A DNA stretch of 64,000 nucleotides from positions 1,054,781-1,118,780 of the forward strand of contig NZ_JAAOYW010000001.1 in NCBI RefSeq assembly GCF_011761235.1, read 5' to 3'. Of the stretch, positions 60,050 through 64,000 are shown piece after piece. Both the position numbers and the translations under genes were made by a program. Every line of letters begins with the position of its first letter. Positions within the stretch are counted from its first letter, which is position 1. This DNA comes from Frigoribacterium faeni. GTDB lineage: Bacteria > Actinomycetota > Actinomycetes > Actinomycetales > Microbacteriaceae. The notes under the pieces are model-generated. The model saw only the letters and a program-made list of their open reading frames with translations. It had not been told where the DNA came from and did not search any database.

Positions 60050-60490
60050 GTGACCGACTACGCCGAGACCCCAGACACCACCCGACCCGGACGCGGACGG
60101 ACGGGCACCGTCGACGACGCGTCGCACGCGACCCAGCCGGGCGGACGCGACCTCATGGGCCCCGTCGAGAACCTGACCCGCATCATGTGGACCGGCACGC
60201 TCTGGTTCGCCGCCGCCGTGGTGGCCGTCGCGCTCGCCCTCGGCGCCGTGCTCGTGTCCGGCTGGCGACCGGACGTGCTGTCGACGCCGGTCGAGACGCT
60301 CTTCTGGGTCGGCGCCTCCGTCGTCGCCCTCAGCCTGGGCCTGATCGGCTGGTCGGGCTGCCCGATCCTCGAGGTGAGCGTGCCCGTCGCCGACCGCAAC
60401 AAGACCCGCACCATGCAGCTCGGCACGCTGAGCTTCCTGGTGGGGTCGGCCGCGGCGATGCTCGCGGTGCTGCTCGGGCCGGCCGCCTAG
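60050..60490 (+). CDS. Hypothetical membrane protein, 146 aa
   Basis: The protein starts at GTG 60050. After about 45 hydrophilic residues come three hydrophobic helices: LWFAAAVVAVALALGAVLVSGW, LFWVGASVVALSLGLIGWSG and LGTLSFLVGSAAAMLAVLLGPA. I recognise no family. It may share a transcript with the upstream AraC gene (94-bp gap). Confidence 0.6.
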   Translation: MTDYAETPDTTRPGRGRTGTVDDASHATQPGGRDLMGPVENLTRIMWTGTLWFAAAVVAVALALGAVLVSGWRPDVLSTPVETLFWVGASVVALSLGLIGWSGCPILEVSVPVADRNKTRTMQLGTLSFLVGSAAAMLAVLLGPAA

Positions 60491-60568
60491 GCGCCGCGCG
60501 CGGGGAGGCGCCCGCGCAGAGGTGCTCAGGCAGAGGTGCTCGCGCGGACGCCTCGGCGGGCCCGGTCG

Positions 60569-60625
60569 TTGCGGCCGAGGCTCGCAGCCGGATAGCATCG
60601 GCCTGCGATCGAATCGATTCGATCG
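60569..60625 (+). promoter_or_regulatory. Promoter and palindromic operator of the MFS gene
   Basis: -35-like TTGCGG (60569-60574), 18 bp, -10-like TAGCAT (60593-60598), then the 20-bp perfect palindrome CGATCGAATCGATTCGATCG (60606-60625) over the likely start site. The CG-centred AATCGATT core suggests a LacI-type repressor that is not encoded nearby. Confidence 0.7.
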
Positions 60626-60655
60626 GCACCGCTCCCCCACCAGAGAGACCGATCG

Positions 60656-61972
60656 ATGACGACGTCCCCCCGGACCGGCCAGCCCGCCGCACCCGACCAC
60701 GAGACGCGACGCGCCCGCCTCGCCGTCGCCCTGCTGTTCTTGACGAACGGCGCCCTGATCTCGAACCTGCTGCCGCGCTACCCCGCCATCAAGGACGCCC
60801 TCGACCTGTCGAACGCGACCTTCGGACTGGCCGTCGCGGCCGGCCCCGTCGGTGCGATCGTCGCCGGGCTCGCGGCCAGCTGGCTGATCCGCCGGTTCCG
60901 CTCGTCGCGCGTCGCTGTGGTCGGAACGGTCGTGGCCGCCGCCGTCGTGCTGCTCGCCGGGGTCTCGCCGGTCGGCGCCCTCTTCGCGGCCGCCCTCTTC
61001 GTCGTGGGAGCGCTCGACGCCATCGTCGACGTGGCGCAGAACTCGCACGGCCTGCGCGTCCAGCGGCGGTACGGCCGGTCGATCCTCAACTCGTTCCACG
61101 CCATCTGGAGCGTCGGCGCCGTCGTCGGCGGCTTGATGGGCGGCGCCGCCGCCGGCCTGGGCGTGCCGCTCGGCGTGCACCTCGCGGTCTCGGGCGTCCT
61201 CTTCGCCGTCGTCGCGATCGTCTCCTACCGCCTGATGCTGCGCGGCCCCGAACCCGTCGCAGAGCTCGAGGAGGCGCCCGGCACGCCCGCCGAGGGGGTC
61301 GCGTCGTCGTCCCCGTCCGCCCCGGTGCCGGTGGCGGGCGTCGACGACCGGACCGACGCCTCCTCGGGGCCCGACCGGGCCGAGGCCGGGGCCAGCGTGC
61401 GTCGCGGAGCGGTGCGGCTGGGCACGTGGGGCGTGCTGCTGGCGCTCGTGCTCATCGCGGCGTCGGGCACCGTCGTCGAGGACGCGGGCAACACCTGGGC
61501 CGCGCTCTACCTCTCGGGGTCGCTCGGGGCCGGCGTCACCGTGGCCGCCCTCGGCTTCGTGGCGCTGCAGAGCGCCCAGTTCGTCGGACGGATCCTCGGC
61601 GACGGCCTCGTCGACCGCTTCGGCCAGCGCGCCGTCGCGCGGGTCGGCGGGGCGCTGGTGTTCGTCGGGATGGGACTGGCGCTCGCGTTCCCGACGATCG
61701 CGGGCACGATCGCCGGCTTCGCCCTGGCCGGCTTCGGCGTCGCGACGCTCATCCCCGCGGCCATGCACGCCGCGGACTCGCTGCCGGGGTTCCGTCCCGG
61801 CACCGGCCTGACGCTCGTCAGCTGGCTGATGCGGCTCGGGTTCCTCGCCGCGCCTCCGCTGATCGGAGCGGTCGCCGACGTGAGCTCGCTGCGGGTCGGG
61901 CTGCTGCTCATCCCCGCGGTGGGGCTCGTGGTGCTCGCGCTGTCGGGGGTGCTCGCGGGTCGCAAGCGGTAG
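60656..61972 (+). CDS. MFS transporter (YbjJ/fucose-permease-like)
   Basis: The 438-residue transporter has about 12 helices, starting RLAVALLFLTNGALISNLLPRYPAIKDALDLSNATFGLAVAAGPVGAIVAGL, with GALDAIVDVAQNSHGLRVQRRYGRSILNSFHAIWSVGAVVGG, a hallmark of the YbjJ/FucP-like group, and a long Glu/Ala/Pro-rich central loop (about residues 200-250). The palindrome in its promoter suggests induction by a sugar-like ligand. The direction and substrate are not certain. Confidence 0.87.
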   Translation: MTTSPRTGQPAAPDHETRRARLAVALLFLTNGALISNLLPRYPAIKDALDLSNATFGLAVAAGPVGAIVAGLAASWLIRRFRSSRVAVVGTVVAAAVVLLAGVSPVGALFAAALFVVGALDAIVDVAQNSHGLRVQRRYGRSILNSFHAIWSVGAVVGGLMGGAAAGLGVPLGVHLAVSGVLFAVVAIVSYRLMLRGPEPVAELEEAPGTPAEGVASSSPSAPVPVAGVDDRTDASSGPDRAEAGASVRRGAVRLGTWGVLLALVLIAASGTVVEDAGNTWAALYLSGSLGAGVTVAALGFVALQSAQFVGRILGDGLVDRFGQRAVARVGGALVFVGMGLALAFPTIAGTIAGFALAGFGVATLIPAAMHAADSLPGFRPGTGLTLVSWLMRLGFLAAPPLIGAVADVSSLRVGLLLIPAVGLVVLALSGVLAGRKR

Positions 61973-62078
61973 CAGCGCGGGCTGTCCGGCGGGCGGGTCG
62001 CCGCTTCGACCCGTCCGTCGCCGTCCGCGCGACCGCTCAGCGGCAAATGCCGACCAACGGGGCCCGGAACGCGCCGCC

Positions 62079-62159
62079 GCAAATGCCGACCAACGGGGCC
62101 CGACAGGCGCTGCAACCGTCGGAAAAGCACGTATTGCACGCACACCGGTCGGCATTTGC
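62079..62159. repeat. 81-bp repeat, second family, copy 1
   Basis: Ends GCAAATGCCGACC (62079-62091) and the exact complement GGTCGGCATTTGC (62147-62159). The interior shares the CGGAAAAG and GTATTGCACGC segments with copy 2. Confidence 0.75.
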
Positions 62160-62202
62160 CACGAGCAAGCGCCCCGCCCCGACCCATCCCGCCGCGCGGG
62201 CT

Positions 62203-62283
62203 GCACATGCCGACCGATGCGCCCCCGTAGGCGCTTCAACTCTCGGAAAAGTAGGTATTGCACGCGCAACGGTCGGCATTTGC
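62203..62283. repeat. 81-bp repeat, second family, copy 2
   Basis: Ends GCACATGCCGACC (62203-62215) and GGTCGGCATTTGC (62271-62283). It has the same length as copy 1 and the same interior blocks, including CTCGGAAAAGTAGGTATTGC. Confidence 0.75.
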
Positions 62284-62312
62284 GGAACCGACGTCGTGGC
62301 ACGGGCGGCACA

Positions 62313-62376
62313 CCGAGGAGGCGCGGGGCGGCGCGCCGAGGAGGCGCGGGTCGGCACGCCGAGGAGGCGCGGCTCA
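62313..62376. repeat. 23-bp tandem repeat built on GGAGGCGCGG
   Basis: Three units beginning CCGAGGAGGCGCGG at 62313, 62336 and 62359. The last runs into the TetR stop codon. Confidence 0.75.
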
Positions 62377-62949
62377 GCGACCGGGCGCGCTCGCGACCCG
62401 GGCCAGCTCGCCGTGCACGAGCGACGCCAGCTCGGCGAACGGGCGGGTCTCGCCCTCGGCGATCCAGAGGCCGAAGGCGACCCCGAACACGGTGAGGCAC
62501 GACTGGCCGGCGAGCGACGCCGCGGGCTCGGGCACCCCGCGGTCGGCGAACGCCGCCGCGACGTCGCGCGCCAGGCCGGCGAGCTTGAGCAGCTCGCGCT
62601 CCTGCAGCGCGGGGTGGGCGTCGATGACGGCCTGACGGCGACGCGACCACGCACGACGGTCGTCGGGGAAGAACTCGCCGGCGCCGCGCAGGGCCGCCGA
62701 GACCAGGTCGGCCGGGGACGCGTCCTCGGGGGCGGCGTCGACCCCTGCCGTGAAGCGCTCGGCCAGCACGTGCTGCCCCTCGAAGAGCACCTCGCGCTTG
62801 TCGGTGAAGTGGCGGAAGAACGTGCGCTCGGTGACGCCCGCCGCGGCGGCGATGCCGGAGGCGGTCGTCTCGTCGAACCCCTGGCTCACGAAGAGCTGGA
62901 GGGCGGCGGCCTGCAGCCGTTCCCTCGTGCCGGGTTCCCATCGAGCCAT
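62374..62949 (-). CDS. TetR-family transcriptional regulator
   Basis: The 191-residue protein has an N-terminal TetR HTH (RERLQAAALQLFVSQGFDETTASGIAAAAGVTERTFFRHFTDKREVLFEGQ) and a helical ligand-binding C-terminus. It is divergent from the epimerase-like SDR, with two palindromes in the 135-bp gap, so it probably represses itself and that gene. The inducer is unknown. Confidence 0.92.
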   Translation of the reverse strand: MARWEPGTRERLQAAALQLFVSQGFDETTASGIAAAAGVTERTFFRHFTDKREVLFEGQHVLAERFTAGVDAAPEDASPADLVSAALRGAGEFFPDDRRAWSRRRQAVIDAHPALQERELLKLAGLARDVAAAFADRGVPEPAASLAGQSCLTVFGVAFGLWIAEGETRPFAELASLVHGELARVASAPGR

Positions 62950-62976
62950 GGGGCGAGCCTAGCGGCGCACCCCGGG

Positions 62977-63033
62977 GATGACAGCGACTGTCATCAGGTG
63001 TAGCGTGACGACCAGGCTACGTCAGCCGCTGAC
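62977..63033. promoter_or_regulatory. Two TetR operator candidates
   Basis: GATGACAG-CGA-CTGTCATC (62977-62995) and GTCAGC-C-GCTGAC (63021-63033) share the TGACAG/GTCAGC-type half-site. Their centres are about 41 bp apart, close to four helical turns, in the divergent promoter region. Confidence 0.7.
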
Positions 63034-63084
63034 ATCACAGGAGGCGCCCGAGGCGCCCCGGTCAGGACACAGGAGGAGAACACC

Positions 63085-63981
63085 ATGCGCGTCTTCGTCA
63101 CCGGAGCATCCGGCTGGATCGGCTCGGCAGCCGTCGACGAGCTGCTGGCCGACGGCCACCAGGTCGTCGGCCTCGCCCGCTCGGACTCGTCCGCGGCGTC
63201 GCTCGAGCACCGCGGCGCCGTCGTGCGACGCGGCGACCTCGACGACCTCGACGGCCTCCGGGCCGCGGCCGCCGACTCCGACGCCGTGCTGCACCTCGCC
63301 AACAAGCACGACTGGTCGGACATGGCCGCCTCGAACCGGGCCGAGCGCCGTGCCGTCGAGACGATGCTCGGCGAGCTCGCGGGCTCCGACCGCCCGTTCC
63401 TGCTCGCGTCGGGGCTCGCCGGGCTCGCCCAGGGCCGCCGCTCCACCGAGGACGACCGCTCGCCGCACAGCGGCCCGGACGCGCCCCGCGGCGGCACCGA
63501 GGCGCTCGCCCTCGAGCACGCCGACCAGGGCGTGCGCACCGTGAGCCTGCGCTTCTCCCCCACCGTCCACGGCACGGGCGACCAGGGCTTCGTCGCCCTG
63601 CTCGCCGCCGTGGCCCGCGAGCGCGGCGTCTCGGCCTGGATCGGCGACGGGTCGGCACGCTGGCCCGCCGTGCACCGGTCCGACGCCGCCCGGCTCGTCG
63701 CGGACGCCCTGGGCGCCGCCACCCCCGGGCTCGTGCTCCACGCCGCGGCCGAGGAGGGGGTCCCGACCCGGGCGATCGCCGAGGCGCTCGGCGAGGCCCT
63801 CGGCCTGCCCTCGACGTCGGTGGCGCCCGCCGACGCCGGCGAGCACTTCGGGTGGATCGGCGGCTTCTTCGGCCTCGACATGCCGGCGGGGTCGGAGGCG
63901 ACGCGCCGCCTCCTCGGCTGGTCGCCCACCGGACCGACGCTGCTCGACGACATCGCCGGGGGCGCGTACACGACGGCGTGA
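63085..63981 (+). CDS. NAD-dependent epimerase/dehydratase-like SDR
   Basis: The 298-residue extended SDR has cofactor loop VTGASGWIGSAAVDELLADGHQVVGLARS at the N-terminus, DAVLHLANKHDW, and a substrate domain with RFSPTVHG and WPAVHRSDAARLVADAL. The classical YxxxK is not evident in the middle region (TEALALEHADQG), so it may be an atypical reductase or NAD(P)-binding protein. AGGAGG precedes the ATG. Expression is probably controlled by the divergent TetR. Confidence 0.85.
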   Translation: MRVFVTGASGWIGSAAVDELLADGHQVVGLARSDSSAASLEHRGAVVRRGDLDDLDGLRAAAADSDAVLHLANKHDWSDMAASNRAERRAVETMLGELAGSDRPFLLASGLAGLAQGRRSTEDDRSPHSGPDAPRGGTEALALEHADQGVRTVSLRFSPTVHGTGDQGFVALLAAVARERGVSAWIGDGSARWPAVHRSDAARLVADALGAATPGLVLHAAAEEGVPTRAIAEALGEALGLPSTSVAPADAGEHFGWIGGFFGLDMPAGSEATRRLLGWSPTGPTLLDDIAGGAYTTA

Positions 63982-64000
63982 GCGGCGCGGGCGTCGGCCG

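Larger units (their letters stand above)
61973..62373. other. Convergent gene-free region with 81-bp repeats and a 23-bp tandem repeat
   Basis: Between the convergent MFS and TetR genes lie a solo left end GCAAATGCCGACC (62043-62055), two full 81-bp elements (62079-62159, 62203-62283) and a 23-bp tandem repeat (62313-62376). No coding sequence is supported. Confidence 0.75.

Noticed and set aside
1-64000. rRNA, tRNA, insertion sequences or prophage genes
   Set aside because: No rRNA-like sequence, tRNA cloverleaf, transposase or phage structural gene was recognised in any frame.

Overview
This is a gene-dense, very high G+C chromosomal window (about 73% by eye). Gene families and codon use point to an actinobacterium, most likely the family Microbacteriaceae; a psychrophilic genus such as Frigoribacterium is a guess. 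I see no rRNA, tRNA, CRISPR array, insertion sequence or prophage.

1-11 kb is a sugar module: the 5' part of ribulokinase araB, a LacI regulator, a ChvE/GguA/GguB-type ABC sugar importer, an aldose 1-epimerase and an alditol-oxidase-like flavoprotein. Three promoters in it (araB, binding protein, oxidase) carry the same palindrome GTGAGCGCTCAC, which implies one LacI regulon. 11-20 kb holds a flavin monooxygenase, an ABC exporter translationally coupled to a histidine kinase and response regulator, an MFS exporter, a frameshifted class I amidotransferase and a PRC-barrel protein. 20-32 kb holds mntP, a hydroxyacid dehydrogenase, a DUF559-type gene overlapping Entner-Doudoroff genes kdgA-kdgK, a thioesterase, a MOSC protein, a PadR/MFS pair, an acyltransferase and a YjbR protein. 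32-35 kb is cysK-cysE and a predicted sortase-anchored surface protein.

The metabolic highlight is 35.7-43.3 kb. Two divergent, tightly coupled operons encode an alkyl-DHAP-synthase-like enzyme with the HHH motif, a PlsC acyltransferase and an SDR, opposite a fatty acyl reductase-HAD fusion flanked by two ferritin-like proteins, one with intact diiron ligands and one degenerate. Together they read as an aerobic ether-lipid, possibly plasmalogen, pathway.

43-64 kb holds a stand-alone LysR-type DNA-binding domain, an SGNH-GAF fusion, a PfpI-like protein, a SorC regulator divergent from glpD, a GntR regulator, paired CNNM/CBS proteins, a DUF2975/XRE pair with twin operators, nadE, a 31-residue membrane protein, AraC, MFS and TetR genes and an epimerase-like SDR.

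The structural highlight is a family of short intergenic elements. Eighteen copies were found, 85-89 bp long and usually exactly 86 bp. Each is bounded by inverted copies of GTCGANNNNTCAGG around unrelated interior sequence. They cluster in gene-free gaps, including a tandem array at 44.2-44.7 kb, and some form the ends of genes. A second repeat family of 81 bp lies near 62 kb, and the decamer GGAGGCGCGG recurs about 21 times.
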